Below are positions 9,214 through 17,744 of a DNA stretch of 64,000 nt, one piece after another (the first letter of the stretch is position 1; each line of letters opens with the position of its first letter). This stretch comes from AP-15 sp963716115 (GTDB lineage Bacteria > Pseudomonadota > Alphaproteobacteria > ATCC43930 > CGMCC-115725). The notes below the pieces were generated by a model. The model did no database searches and had not been told where the DNA came from. It worked only from the letters and a program-made list of their open reading frames with translations. Position numbers and translations under genes: made by a program. Location: positions 171,066 through 235,065 of the forward strand of contig CAVQSZ010000008.1 in assembly GCA_963716115.1 (NCBI GenBank). The letters are read 5' to 3'.

Positions 9214-11824
9214 CAGGGCGCGACCCGCAGCTCGGCCGTCGCAACCGCGCCGGCGAGCACGTCGCGCACGCGGATTTGCCAGACCCCGGTCTTGTCGTTG
9301 ACCGCGAGCGGCAGGAGCTTTGTCGCCGTTCCCTCCGGGGCGAGCAGGTTTCCGGAACAGCAGGGGGTGACGGCGCCCTCGGGATCGACGATTTCGATAT
9401 GAAAGACGCCGAGCTCCTGCGGCGATCCCGAACGGATGCTGAATTCGACGAGGTCTCCGGGTCGGGCGGCGCGCGGCCCGGCGATCGACGGCGCCGCCGG
9501 CGGCTGCCGCGACAGCGCCAGCAGGGCCGGCCCGTCCGGGTCGAGGTCGAGCGTCAGCCGGTCGGTCTTTCCAAGCCCGCGCCGCGCCCGCAAATCGTAG
9601 ATTTGGAACGCCTGCGGCAACGCCAATACGACGCGCTCGGGGGCGGTCGAGCCCGCCGCCGGGAGGTCGCGCTGCAATGCGAGGATCGTCGTCCCGCCGT
9701 TTTGGAAGATGCGGGTCACAAGGTCGGTCGCCGGCGCGCCATCGGGCCGGGCGATCGGCGCAAAGGGGGCGAGGCCCGCCGAACCGAGAATTTCGCCGAG
9801 GCGCTGACGCATTTGGTCGCGACCGCTGGAGACCCCGAGATACATCGCCTTTCCCTCGCCAAAGGCAAAACCCTTCTGCGACCGCGTCGGCGGGGTGGGG
9901 AAAACTTCCGACAGCAGCGGCGTGGGCGCCTTGCGGCCGTGGCCGTCAAAGACGCCGGGCTCGCCGTCGGCGACGGCGACGCCGCCGGCGGCGACGAAGT
10001 CTCGGATTTCTCCGGCCGCCTCCGCGGATAAGGCGATCGTGTGCGGCAGGAGCAGAAGCCGATAACGCCGATTGCGCAACGCGCCCTCCGCCACTGCCCG
10101 CGAGGAGACGAATTGCGGCTGCACGCCCAAATGCTCGATCGCGCGCCAGATCGCGGCGGTCGAGGTCCGGATCGGGTTGGCCTCATATTCGGCGCTGGCG
10201 TTGCGGCGGGTCCAGTCCTCGCCGGTCGCCTTGCGGTCGAGCAGCCATTGCACACGCATGCTCTCGGGCGAATAGAGCACGCCGATCGGGTCGACGCGGC
10301 GCCGGCTGTTGATCAGCGCCGCGCCGAGGCCGCCGCGGATCTGGCCGAAATAGGCGGCGGCCTCGCGCCCCCTTTGGCCGAGATTGCCGTCCTTGTCGAC
10401 AAAGCCGCCGCCGTCGTCCCACAAGACGAGGCCGCGGCTCCCCCGCAGCAGCAGGTCCCAGACATGCCGGGCCTCGGCCGCGCCGCCGCGAAACGAGGTC
10501 GTCAGCAGGATCATTTTCGGGTTGAACGAGCGCAGCAGCTCGAGATTGCCGCCGTAATCGTAGAGCTCGACCGCGTCGACGCTGGCGGCGATGCGGCGAA
10601 TAGTCATAGCCGCCCCAGCCGGGGATTTGCCCGCCCTCGATCGCCGCCAACGCCGCCGGGTCGGCGGCGTGGATCGCCGCCGCGCCGCGCGCGACGGCCT
10701 CGGCGAAGGCTGCGTCCATCCATTCCTTGAAATCGGCCCAGGCGGAAAAATTGCCGTCGGAGCGCTGAAGCGCCGCCGCGGTCGTCATCGGCGCGACCTC
10801 TTCCCAGCGGCCAAAGGCCGAGCCCCATTGCCGGTTCAACGCCGCGAGGCCGCCGTAGCGCTCCTTCAGCCAATCCCGCATCGCCGCGAGGGAATAATCC
10901 GAGAGATCGAAATCCCAGAATGCCGCGAGGTCGGCGATCCCGGTCTCGTCGCCGAGGCTGTAGTAGAGCGGCCGGTAGCGACGCAGCGACTGCACGGTCC
11001 GGGTCAGCCGCTGCGTCACCCGGTCGAGCCAGGCCGGATCGGACAGGCTCGGCTCGCGCACAAAGGCCGCGGCGTCCTGCGGGTTGGCGCGATAGCGTTG
11101 CTTGGCTTCGAGAAAGCGCCAGTTGACCGGCCTCGACCCGGACCATTTGTGGTAGGGCGAATAGAAATCGGTGGCGATGTTCTCGACGTAGAACCGCAAA
11201 TTCTGCCGCAGCAGCGCCGCCAGCTGGTCGGACATGACGCCGCCGGTTTCGTCGCGGTGGTCGGCTTCGACCATCCCCGCGGTGACTCCGAGCCGCCGCA
11301 GCGCGGCGAGCGCCGCTGGCGTCTGCGTCTGCCACATGATGATCTGGTAATCCCGCCACGCATCGCCGGGCGGGGTCGCGATCAGCGTCGCGCCGGCTTC
11401 GCGATGGGTGGGGCCGCCGCTCGCGTCCGCGCGGTCGAGCGAAAGCCGGGCGACGAGATGGTTCTCGACGGTCACGGCGCGGCGGGCGTCGAGCGCGAAG
11501 GGGACCTCCGAGGCGTTCTCTCAGGTCGAGCGGGATTTGGCGCCGCTCGACGACGCGGCCCGCCGTGTCGGTCCATTCGATCTCGAGAGACCCGCGCCCG
11601 GTCACCGGCGCAGCGAAGCGGTATATCGCCTCGATCGATCCGCTGCGCCCGACCGCGTGCGGCAGCGACAGCTCATCCGCCGGCGCGACGGCCGCCGCGC
11701 TCAGCAGCGTGGCGGTTGACAGCGATGCCGCCAAACCTATAGTGCGCGGCTTGCGGACGAGGCGGCCTCGCCCGCCGCGGACGGTCGGGCGGCTGGCGGT
11801 TGCGCCCGAGATGCCAAAAACCAT
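9213..11824 (-). CDS. Secreted beta-galactosidase-like glycoside hydrolase (GH42-type), two frameshifts
   Basis: Reconstructed from three frames. The N-terminus starts MVFGISGATASRPTV with a signal-like segment (IGLAASLSTATLLSAAAVA). The frame breaks near 11510 and resumes as 'VENHLVARLSLDR' through 'YYSLGDETGIADLAAFWDFDLS' and 'WMDAAFAEAVARGAAAIHAADP'. It breaks again near 10598 and resumes as 'RRIAASVDAVELYDYGGN' to the C-terminus. The catalytic-barrel pattern (GDETG, later 'NPKMILLTT', 'VLWDDGGG') followed by a flavodoxin-like trimerisation-type domain suits GH42-like hydrolases. Each break is cured by removing one base. The start at 11824 is uncertain (11839 is also possible). Substrate may be an exopolysaccharide, inferred from the coupled glycosyltransferase. 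Confidence 0.6.
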
Positions 11825-11837
11825 ATCTGCGAGTGTC

Positions 11838-12191
11838 ATGTTTGCAGTGATCCGGACCGGCGGCAAGCAATACAGGGTCGCCGAGCAAGATGTCATCTCG
11901 GTCGAGAAGCTGCCGGGCGAGCCCGGCGCGGCGATCGAGCTTGCCGAGGTGCTGATGATCGGCGACGGCGCCGCGGTCGCGGCCGGCGCGCCGCTGCTCT
12001 CCGGCGCTTCGGTCAGCGCGACCGTCGTCGAGCAGGGACGGGCCGCGAAGATCATCGTCTTCAAGAAAAAGCGGCGGCACAATTATCGGCGCAAGAAGGG
12101 GCATCGCCAGCAGCAGACGGTGCTGCGCATCACCGCGATCAACCGCGCCGAGGGTGCTGCGCGCGAGGAGGGAGCGACAGATGGCGCATAA
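11838..12191 (+). CDS. rplU: 50S ribosomal protein L21
   Basis: 117 residues: MFAVIRTGGKQYRVAEQDVI, then 'KIIVFKKKRRHNYRRKKGHRQ' with the basic L21 signature binding 23S rRNA. First gene of the rplU-rpmA-obgE block. The start codon region overlaps the possible starts of the divergent hydrolase gene, leaving very little room for a promoter between them. The last 11 bp overlap the rpmA start. Confidence 0.97.
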   Translation: MFAVIRTGGKQYRVAEQDVISVEKLPGEPGAAIELAEVLMIGDGAAVAAGAPLLSGASVSATVVEQGRAAKIIVFKKKRRHNYRRKKGHRQQQTVLRITAINRAEGAAREEGATDGA

Positions 12192-12459
12192 GAAAGCGGG
12201 CGGCTCGTCGCGCAACGGCCGCGACAGCCGCGGCCGGCGCCTCGGCGTCAAGAAGTTCGGCGGCGAGATCGTCATTCCCGGCAACATCATCGTGCGCCAG
12301 CGCGGCACCAAGTTCCACCCCGGCGCGCATGTCGGCATCGGGCGCGACCACACGCTGTTCGCGATCTCGCCGGGCGCGGTGCGGTTCCACAAGGGCCTCG
12401 CCGGGCGCACCTATGTGTCGGTGTCGCCGCCGGCCGCGGTCGCGGAGGCGGCCGAATAG
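12181..12459 (+). CDS. rpmA: 50S ribosomal protein L27
   Basis: 92 residues: MAHKKAGGSSRNGRDSRGRR, then 'LGVKKFGGEIVIPGNIIVRQRGT' and 'HPGAHVGIGRDHTLFA', all diagnostic for L27, whose N-terminus reaches the peptidyl transferase centre. It overlaps rplU by 11 bp and is followed by a strong hairpin terminator before obgE. Confidence 0.97.
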   Translation: MAHKKAGGSSRNGRDSRGRRLGVKKFGGEIVIPGNIIVRQRGTKFHPGAHVGIGRDHTLFAISPGAVRFHKGLAGRTYVSVSPPAAVAEAAE

Positions 12460-12488
12460 CCGTTCCCGGCAGCCGCGCCGAAGCCCGA

Positions 12489-12517
12489 GGGGAGCGGCCC
12501 GGCCGTTCCCCTTTTTT
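12489..12517 (+). terminator. Rho-independent terminator between rpmA and obgE
   Basis: GGGGAGCGGCC and GGCCGTTCCCC (12489-12511) form a stem of about ten pairs (one G-T) and are followed directly by TTTTTTG. It lies 29 bp after the rpmA stop and 12 bp before the obgE start, so it probably attenuates rather than fully separates the downstream genes. Confidence 0.75.
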
Positions 12518-12529
12518 GCTTGTGCCCCG

Positions 12530-13579
12530 ATGAAGTTTCTCGACCAGTGCAAGGTCTATCTGAAGAGCGGCGACGGCGGCCGGGGCGCCTTGAGCTTTCG
12601 CCGCGAGAAGTTCATCGAGTTCGGCGGGCCGGACGGCGGCGACGGCGGCAGGGGCGGCGATATCGTGATCGTCGCGGTCGACAACCTCAACACCCTGATC
12701 GACTATCGCTACCGGCAGCATTTCAGGGCGCAAAACGGGCGCGGCGGGGCCGGGCGCGAGCGCACCGGCGCCAAGGGCGAGGATCTGATCCTGCGCGTCC
12801 CGGCCGGCACGCAAATCCTCGACGAGGCGAATGCGCAAATCCTGGCCGACCTGACCCGCGCGGGTCAGCGCATCGTCTTTCTGAAGGGCGGCGACGGCGG
12901 CTTCGGCAACGCGCATTACAAGAGCTCGACCAACCGCGCGCCGCGCCGCGCCGACCCCGGCTGGCCCGGCCGCGAGGCCTGGGCCTGGCTGCGGCTGAAG
13001 CTGATCGCCGACGCCGGCCTCGTCGGCCTGCCCAACGCCGGCAAATCCACCCTTCTCGCGGCGGTCTCGCATGCGCGGCCGAAGATCGCCGATTATCCTT
13101 TCACAACCTTGAAGCCGCAGCTCGGGGTGGCGCGGGTGCACGACGAGGAATTCGTCCTGGCCGACCTGCCGGGCCTGATCGAAGGGGCGAGCGAGGGGGT
13201 CGGCATCGGCACCCGTTTTCTGGGCCATGTCGAGCGCTGCGCGGTGATCCTGCATCTGGTCGACGGCGCGCTCGACGATGTCGCCGGGGCCTATCGCACG
13301 ATCCGCGCCGAGCTCGCCGCCTACGGCCACGGCCTCGCCGAGAAGCCGGAGATCGTCGGGCTCAACAAGGTGGACGCGCTCGCCCCCGAGGCGGTCGCGG
13401 CGAAATGCGGCGAGCTGCGGCGCGCCGCAACTCGCGGCTCGGCGGTGCTGGCGCTGTCGGGGGTGAGCGGGGCCGGCGTGCCCGAGGCGCTCGCCGCCGT
13501 GCTCGCCGCGATATCGGCAAAGCGGGACGCCGAGCAGACTTTCCGGGCGGAGACGGCATCCCTCCTGCACACGCCATGA
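12530..13579 (+). CDS. obgE: Obg family GTPase CgtA/ObgE
   Basis: 349 residues. The glycine-rich Obg fold comes first (MKFLDQCKVYLKSGDGGRG, 'FIEFGGPDGGDGGRGGDI'), then the G domain with G1 'GLPNAGKST' around residue 168, G3 'DLPGLIEGASEGVGIG', and G4 'LNKVDAL'. The protein binds the 50S subunit and is essential for ribosome assembly and growth control. Intact, in contrast to proB just downstream. Confidence 0.96.
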   Translation: MKFLDQCKVYLKSGDGGRGALSFRREKFIEFGGPDGGDGGRGGDIVIVAVDNLNTLIDYRYRQHFRAQNGRGGAGRERTGAKGEDLILRVPAGTQILDEANAQILADLTRAGQRIVFLKGGDGGFGNAHYKSSTNRAPRRADPGWPGREAWAWLRLKLIADAGLVGLPNAGKSTLLAAVSHARPKIADYPFTTLKPQLGVARVHDEEFVLADLPGLIEGASEGVGIGTRFLGHVERCAVILHLVDGALDDVAGAYRTIRAELAAYGHGLAEKPEIVGLNKVDALAPEAVAAKCGELRRAATRGSAVLALSGVSGAGVPEALAAVLAAISAKRDAEQTFRAETASLLHTP

Positions 13580-13597
13580 CCGGACGGGCGGGCCACC

Positions 13598-13722
13598 CAC
13601 CTCACCCCGGCCCTCTCCTCCCGCAAGCGGGCGGAGAGGGAGCGAATGAGGCCCTCTCCGCCCCTGAGGTGGGGATCGGGAGGGGTTCCGCCGCAACAGC
13701 GGCGGGGAGGGTGAGGTGGGGA
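13598..13722. repeat. GC-rich palindromic intergenic repeat before proB
   Basis: CACCTCACCCCGGCCCTCTC...GGCGGAGAGGG followed by a second, partly inverted copy ending GGGGAGGGTGAGGTGGGG. This 'CCCTCTCC(n)GGAGAGGG' family is a common intergenic repeat. A shorter relative lies at about 16161-16199, between proA and nadD. The proB start appears to lie within or just after the repeat. Confidence 0.5.
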
Positions 13723-14883
13723 TCGACGGCCGACACCGACCTCGCCGCCGCCGAGGCGCTGGCGTCCGCGCGGCGGCTCGTGGTCAAGATCGGGTCGTCG
13801 CTGCTGGTCGCCGAGAATGGCGAGGTGCGGCGCGCCTGGCTCGACAGCCTCGGCCGACGATGTCGCGCGCTGCCGCGCCCGCGGCCAGGAGGTGATCCTG
13901 GTCTCGTCGGGCGCGATCGCGGTCGGGCGCCGCCGTCTCGGCCTCGCCGGGCGGCGGCTGCGGCTCGAGGAAAAGCAGGCCGCCGCCGCGACCGGGCAAA
14001 TCCGGCTCGCCCACGCCTATCAGGAGGCGCTGGCCCGCCACGGCATCACCGTCGCGCAAATCCTGCTGACCCCGGACGACACCGAGGAGCGCCGCCGGCA
14101 CCTGAACGCGCGCGCCACCTTCGCCCAGCTGGTGGCGCTGGGCGCGGTGCCGGTGGTCAACGAGAACGACACGATCGCCACCGCCGAAATCCGCTTTGGC
14201 GACAACGACCGGCTCGCCGCCCGCGTCGCCCAGATGACCAGCGCCGACATGCTGGTGCTGCTGTCCGACATCGACGGCCTCTACACCGCCGATCCGCGCA
14301 AGGACCCGCAGGCCGCGGCACATCCCCGCGGTGCGCGAGATCGGGCCCGAGATCGAGGCGATGGCCGGGCGAGGCGCCGCCGGGCTACAGCTCGGGCGGG
14401 ATGGTGACCAAGCTCGCCGCCGCCCGCATCGCCATGGCCGCCGGCTGCCGCATGCTGATCGCCAGGGGCCGCGGCGCGGGCCCGGGGCCCGGGCCGCTGG
14501 CGGCGATCGAGGCCGGCGGCCGGGCGACCTTGTTCCTGCCGCGGGGCGAGCCGCGCTCGGCGCGCAAGGCGTGGATCGCCGGGGCCGTCAGCCCGTCGGG
14601 CGTGCTGGTCGTCGACGACGGCGCCGCGGCGGCGCTGCGGCGCGGCAAGAGCCTGCTGCCGGCCGGCGTGGCCGCGGTCGAGGGCGATTTCGAGCGCGGC
14701 GATACGGTGATCGTGCGCACCCGCGCCGGGGCCGAGGCCGGGCGCGGCCTGTCGGCCTATGCCAGCGGCGACATCCGCCGCGTCGCCGGCCACAAGAGTA
14801 GTGAAATCGCCGCGATCCTCGGCTACCGTGGCCGCGACGAGATCATTCATCGCGACGATCTGGCAGTGACCGAGGGCCGATGA
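13711..14883 (+). CDS. proB: Glutamate 5-kinase, three frameshifts
   Basis: Catalyses ATP-dependent phosphorylation of glutamate, the first step of proline synthesis. The amino-acid kinase core reads 'ARRLVVKIGSSLLVAENG' in one frame, 'ARGQEVILVSSGAIAVGRRRLG', 'PVVNENDTIATAEIRFGDND' and 'LVLLSDIDGLYTADPR' in a second, 'VREIGPEIEAMAG' in the third, then 'GYSSGGMVTKLAAARIA' and the C-terminal PUA domain ('SLLPAGVAAVEGDF', 'GLSAYASGDIRRVAGHKSSE') in the first. Breaks lie near 13852, 14317 and 14368, and each is cured by deleting one G. The GTG at 13711 is the best available start; no ATG precedes the conserved region in a sensible place. The 3' end overlaps proA (ATGA), so a functional gene is expected. 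Confidence 0.85.
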   Translation: MRWGSTADTDLAAAEALASARRLVVKIGSSLLVAENGEVRRAWLDSLGRRCRALPRPRPGGDPGLVGRDRGRAPPSRPRRAAAAARGKAGRRRDRANPARPRLSGGAGPPRHHRRANPADPGRHRGAPPAPERARHLRPAGGAGRGAGGQRERHDRHRRNPLWRQRPARRPRRPDDQRRHAGAAVRHRRPLHRRSAQGPAGRGTSPRCARSGPRSRRWPGEAPPGYSSGGMVTKLAAARIAMAAGCRMLIARGRGAGPGPGPLAAIEAGGRATLFLPRGEPRSARKAWIAGAVSPSGVLVVDDGAAAALRRGKSLLPAGVAAVEGDFERGDTVIVRTRAGAEAGRGLSAYASGDIRRVAGHKSSEIAAILGYRGRDEIIHRDDLAVTEGR

Positions 14884-16142
14884 CGGCAGAGAGCCCGGAT
14901 CTGGCGGCGGCGATGGCCGAAATCGGCCGGCGCGCGCGCGAAGCCGCCGCCGGCCTCGCGCTCGCCTCGGCCGAGGCGAAGACCGCCGCGCTGAAGGGGG
15001 CGGCGCGCGCGGTGCGCGGCCGGATGAACGAAATCCTCGACGCCAACGCCCGCGACCTCGCCGAGGCCGGGGATCTGGCGCCGGCGCTGCGCGACCGCCT
15101 CGCCCTCGATCCGAAGCGGCTGGAAGCGGTCGCCGCCGGGCTCGAAGAGATCGCCGCGCTGCCCGACCCGGTGGGCCGCGTGCTCGACCGCCGCATCCGG
15201 CCGAACGGGCTCGAAATCGAGCGCGTCGCGGTGCCGCTCGGCGTTATCGGGATCATCTACGAGAGCCGGCCCAACGTCACCGCCGACGCCGGTGGGCTGG
15301 CGCTCAAATCGGGCAACGCCGCGATCCTGCGCGGCGGGTCGGAGAGCTTTTATTCCTCGCGCGCGCTGGTGGCCGCGCTCGTCGACGGGCTGCGCGACGC
15401 CGGCTTGCCGGAAGCCGCGATCCAGCTCGCGCCGACCCGCGACCGCGAGGCGGTCGGCATGATGCTCAAGATGACCGGCGCGATCGACATCATCGTGCCG
15501 CGCGGCGGCGCCTCGCTGATCGAGCGGGTGCAGCGCGAAAGCCGCATCCCGGTCATCGCCCATCTCGAAGGGCTCTGCCACACCTATGTCGACGGTTCGG
15601 CCGACCCCGAGAAGGCGCGCGCGATCGTGCTCAACGCCAAGATGCGGCGGGTCTCGATCTGCGGCGCGACCGAAACCCTGCTGGTCGACCGCCGGGCGAA
15701 GGCGATGCTGCCGCCGATCCTCGCCGATTTGCGCCGCGCCGGATGCGAATTGCGCGGCGACCCCGAGGTGTTGGCGCTCGACGGCGAGGTCACGCCGGCG
15801 ACCGAGCAGGACTGGCGCACCGAATACCTCGATGCGATCCTCGCGGTGCGGCTGGTCGACGGCGTCGCCGGCGCGATCGAGCACATCGGGCGCTACGGCT
15901 CGCACCACACCGACGCCATCGTCACCGAGGACAAGGAAACCGCCGAGCGCTTCCTGCGCGAGGTCGACAGCGCGATCGTGCTGGTCAACGCCTCGACCCA
16001 GTTCGCCGATGGCGGCGAGTTCGGCATGGGGGCCGAGATCGGCATCTCGACCCAGCGGCTGCCGCCGCGCGGGCCGGTCGGCGCGGCCGAGCTGACGACC
16101 TACAAATACCTCGTGCGCGGCAGCGGCCAGGTGCGCCCCTGA
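14880..16142 (+). CDS. proA: Gamma-glutamyl phosphate reductase
   Basis: 420 residues. NADPH-dependent reduction of gamma-glutamyl phosphate to the semialdehyde, second step of proline synthesis. Aldehyde-dehydrogenase fold with 'GVIGIIYESRPNVTADAGGL' around residues 121-140, 'LKSGNAAILRGGSES', 'IPVIAHLEGLCHTYVD', the catalytic cysteine region 'MRRVSICGATETLLVD', and 'TQFADGGEFGMGAEIGISTQ' near the end. Starts inside the proB stop codon (ATGA), indicating translational coupling. Confidence 0.97.
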   Translation: MTAESPDLAAAMAEIGRRAREAAAGLALASAEAKTAALKGAARAVRGRMNEILDANARDLAEAGDLAPALRDRLALDPKRLEAVAAGLEEIAALPDPVGRVLDRRIRPNGLEIERVAVPLGVIGIIYESRPNVTADAGGLALKSGNAAILRGGSESFYSSRALVAALVDGLRDAGLPEAAIQLAPTRDREAVGMMLKMTGAIDIIVPRGGASLIERVQRESRIPVIAHLEGLCHTYVDGSADPEKARAIVLNAKMRRVSICGATETLLVDRRAKAMLPPILADLRRAGCELRGDPEVLALDGEVTPATEQDWRTEYLDAILAVRLVDGVAGAIEHIGRYGSHHTDAIVTEDKETAERFLREVDSAIVLVNASTQFADGGEFGMGAEIGISTQRLPPRGPVGAAELTTYKYLVRGSGQVRP

Positions 16143-16206
16143 CCCTCAGCCGCCTCGCTCCGCTCGGCGCCCTCTCCCGCAGTGCGGGAGGTGAGGGCGC
16201 GACGAC

Positions 16207-17205
16207 GTGACGACCGGCCGCCGCCGCCGCATCGGGCTGCTCGGCGGCTCGTTCAACCCGGCCCATGGCGGTCATCTGCACCTGAGCCTGATCGCGCTCA
16301 AACGGCTCGACCTCGACGCGGTGTGGTGGCTGGTCTCGCCGCAAAACCCGCTGAAGCCGGCCGTCGGCATGGCCCCGTTTGAAGATCGGCTGGAGCAGGC
16401 AAGGCAGGTCGCCGCGGGGCATCGGCGCATCCTCGTCAGCGATTTCGAGGGCGGGCTCGCCTCGACCTATACGGCCGATACCCTGAAGGCCTTGCGCCGG
16501 CGCTTCCCGAGGCATCGCTTTGTCTGGCTGATGGGCGCCGACAACCTCGCGCAGCTGCGGCGCTGGCAGCGCTGGACCGAGATCTTCGAGACCGTCGCCA
16601 TTGCCGTGCTCGACCGCCCTGCCCACTCTTTAAAGGCGTTGAGCGGCCTTGCCGCGCGGCGCTACGCCCGGCGCCGGGTGCGGCCCGCCGCGGCTCGCCG
16701 ACTGGCGGAGATGACGCCGCCCGCCTGGGTGTTTTTCCATGCCCGGCTCGACCCCAGCTCGGCGACGCGGATCCGTTCCGGGCAGAACCAGCAGCCCCAC
16801 GAGGAGCACAGACCCGAATTGGCCACGATCACCGCCCTGATCCCCCACGCCCAGCGGACCCAACCCCTGCTCGACCTCGTGCTGCAGACGCTCGAGGACG
16901 GCAAGGCCGAGGACATCGTCACGATCGAGCTTGCCGGCAAGACGACGATCGCCGATCAGATGGTGGTCGCCAGCGGCCGCTCGGCCCGGCAGGTGGCGGC
17001 GTTGACCGAGCATCTCGAGGCCGCGCTCGCCCGCCGCTTCCGGATTGCGGTCGAGGGCAAGACGCGCGGCGACTGGGTGCTGATCGACGCCGGAGATGTG
17101 ATCGTGCACCTGTTCCGGCCCGAGATCCGCGCCTACTACAACCTCGAAAAGATGTGGGGGGAATTCCTCCCCGACGAGGCGGTTCCGGCAGTAGTCGGGG
17201 AATAG
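16207..17205 (+). CDS. nadD: Nicotinate-nucleotide adenylyltransferase, reading in frame into RsfS
   Basis: The first about 200 residues are NadD: 'GLLGGSFNPAHGGHLHLSL' (nucleotidyltransferase motif), 'MGADNLAQLRRWQRWTEIF' and the C-terminal 'SSATRIRS' (SxTxIR). The enzyme adenylylates nicotinate mononucleotide for NAD synthesis. Instead of stopping, the frame continues without interruption through 'GQNQQPHEEHRPE' into a complete RsfS domain and stops at 17205 (332 residues total). NadD and RsfS are normally separate neighbours in this cluster. Either a true fusion exists, or a stop was lost through an indel like those elsewhere in the window. Confidence 0.88.
   Translation: MTTGRRRRIGLLGGSFNPAHGGHLHLSLIALKRLDLDAVWWLVSPQNPLKPAVGMAPFEDRLEQARQVAAGHRRILVSDFEGGLASTYTADTLKALRRRFPRHRFVWLMGADNLAQLRRWQRWTEIFETVAIAVLDRPAHSLKALSGLAARRYARRRVRPAAARRLAEMTPPAWVFFHARLDPSSATRIRSGQNQQPHEEHRPELATITALIPHAQRTQPLLDLVLQTLEDGKAEDIVTIELAGKTTIADQMVVASGRSARQVAALTEHLEAALARRFRIAVEGKTRGDWVLIDAGDVIVHLFRPEIRAYYNLEKMWGEFLPDEAVPAVVGE
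16819..17205 (+). CDS. rsfS: Ribosomal silencing factor RsfS (domain in the nadD frame, possible own TTG start)
   Basis: The segment starting ATITALIPHAQRTQPLLDLV, with 'LQTLEDGKAEDIVTIELAGK', 'DQMVVASGRSARQVAALTEH' and 'GDWVLIDAGDVIVHLFRPEIR' plus 'YYNLEKMW', is the whole RsfS (DUF143/Iojap) protein that binds L14 and blocks subunit joining. A TTG at 16819 with GAGGAG 12 nt upstream (16801-16806) could start it separately, which would give a second product from the same frame. It is followed 16 nt later by rlmH. Confidence 0.85.
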   Translation: MATITALIPHAQRTQPLLDLVLQTLEDGKAEDIVTIELAGKTTIADQMVVASGRSARQVAALTEHLEAALARRFRIAVEGKTRGDWVLIDAGDVIVHLFRPEIRAYYNLEKMWGEFLPDEAVPAVVGE

Positions 17206-17221
17206 CAGGGGGAGGACGCCG

Positions 17222-17722
17222 ATCCGCCTGCGCCTGATCGCCGTCGGCCGGCTGCGCCCCGGGCCGTTCAAGGAGCTGGCGGCGCTCTACGCGGCGCGGC
17301 TCGCGCCGCCGCCGGCGATCGTCGAGATCGAGGTGCGGCGGCGATTGCCGGCGCCGGCGCTGAAGGCGCGCGAGGCCGAGCTGATCCTCGGCGCGCTGCC
17401 GCCCGGGGCCCGGCTGGTGGCGCTCGACGAGCGCGGCACGAGATGGTCGAGCGGCGCCTTCGCCGACCGGCTCGCGATGTGGCGCGACCAGGGCGCGGGC
17501 GAGCTCGCCTTCGCCATCGGCGGCGCCGACGGGCTCGACGCGGCGGTCCTCGACCGCGCCGAGACGGCGCTGTCGCTCGGCCCGATGACCTGGCCGCATC
17601 TGCTCGCCCGCGGCCTCATCCTCGAGCAGCTCTACCGCGCCCAGCAAATCCTCGCCGGCCACCCCTACCATCGCGGCGGGCAGCATGGCCGCGGCGGGCA
17701 GGACGGCCCCGGCCGGGGGTAG
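17222..17722 (+). CDS. rlmH: 23S rRNA (pseudouridine-1915-N3)-methyltransferase RlmH, apparent ATC start
   Basis: SPOUT methyltransferase modifying 23S rRNA pseudouridine 1915. The frame reads RLRLIAVGRLRPGPFKELAA from the second codon, with 'GARLVALDERGTRWSSGAFA', 'ELAFAIGGADGLD' and the C-terminal 'RGLILEQLYRAQQILAGHPYHR' that closes the family. The usual Met position is an ATC at 17222, preceded by GGGGGAGG (17208-17215) at ideal distance. An in-frame TAG at 17192 and the absence of ATG, GTG or TTG between leave no canonical start. Either ATC initiates, or the G of the ATG is a sequence error. A later GTG (17333) would delete the first strand. Confidence 0.88.
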   Translation: MRLRLIAVGRLRPGPFKELAALYAARLAPPPAIVEIEVRRRLPAPALKAREAELILGALPPGARLVALDERGTRWSSGAFADRLAMWRDQGAGELAFAIGGADGLDAAVLDRAETALSLGPMTWPHLLARGLILEQLYRAQQILAGHPYHRGGQHGRGGQDGPGRG

Positions 17723-17744
17723 ACGCGCCGATCCTTGCTCGCCT

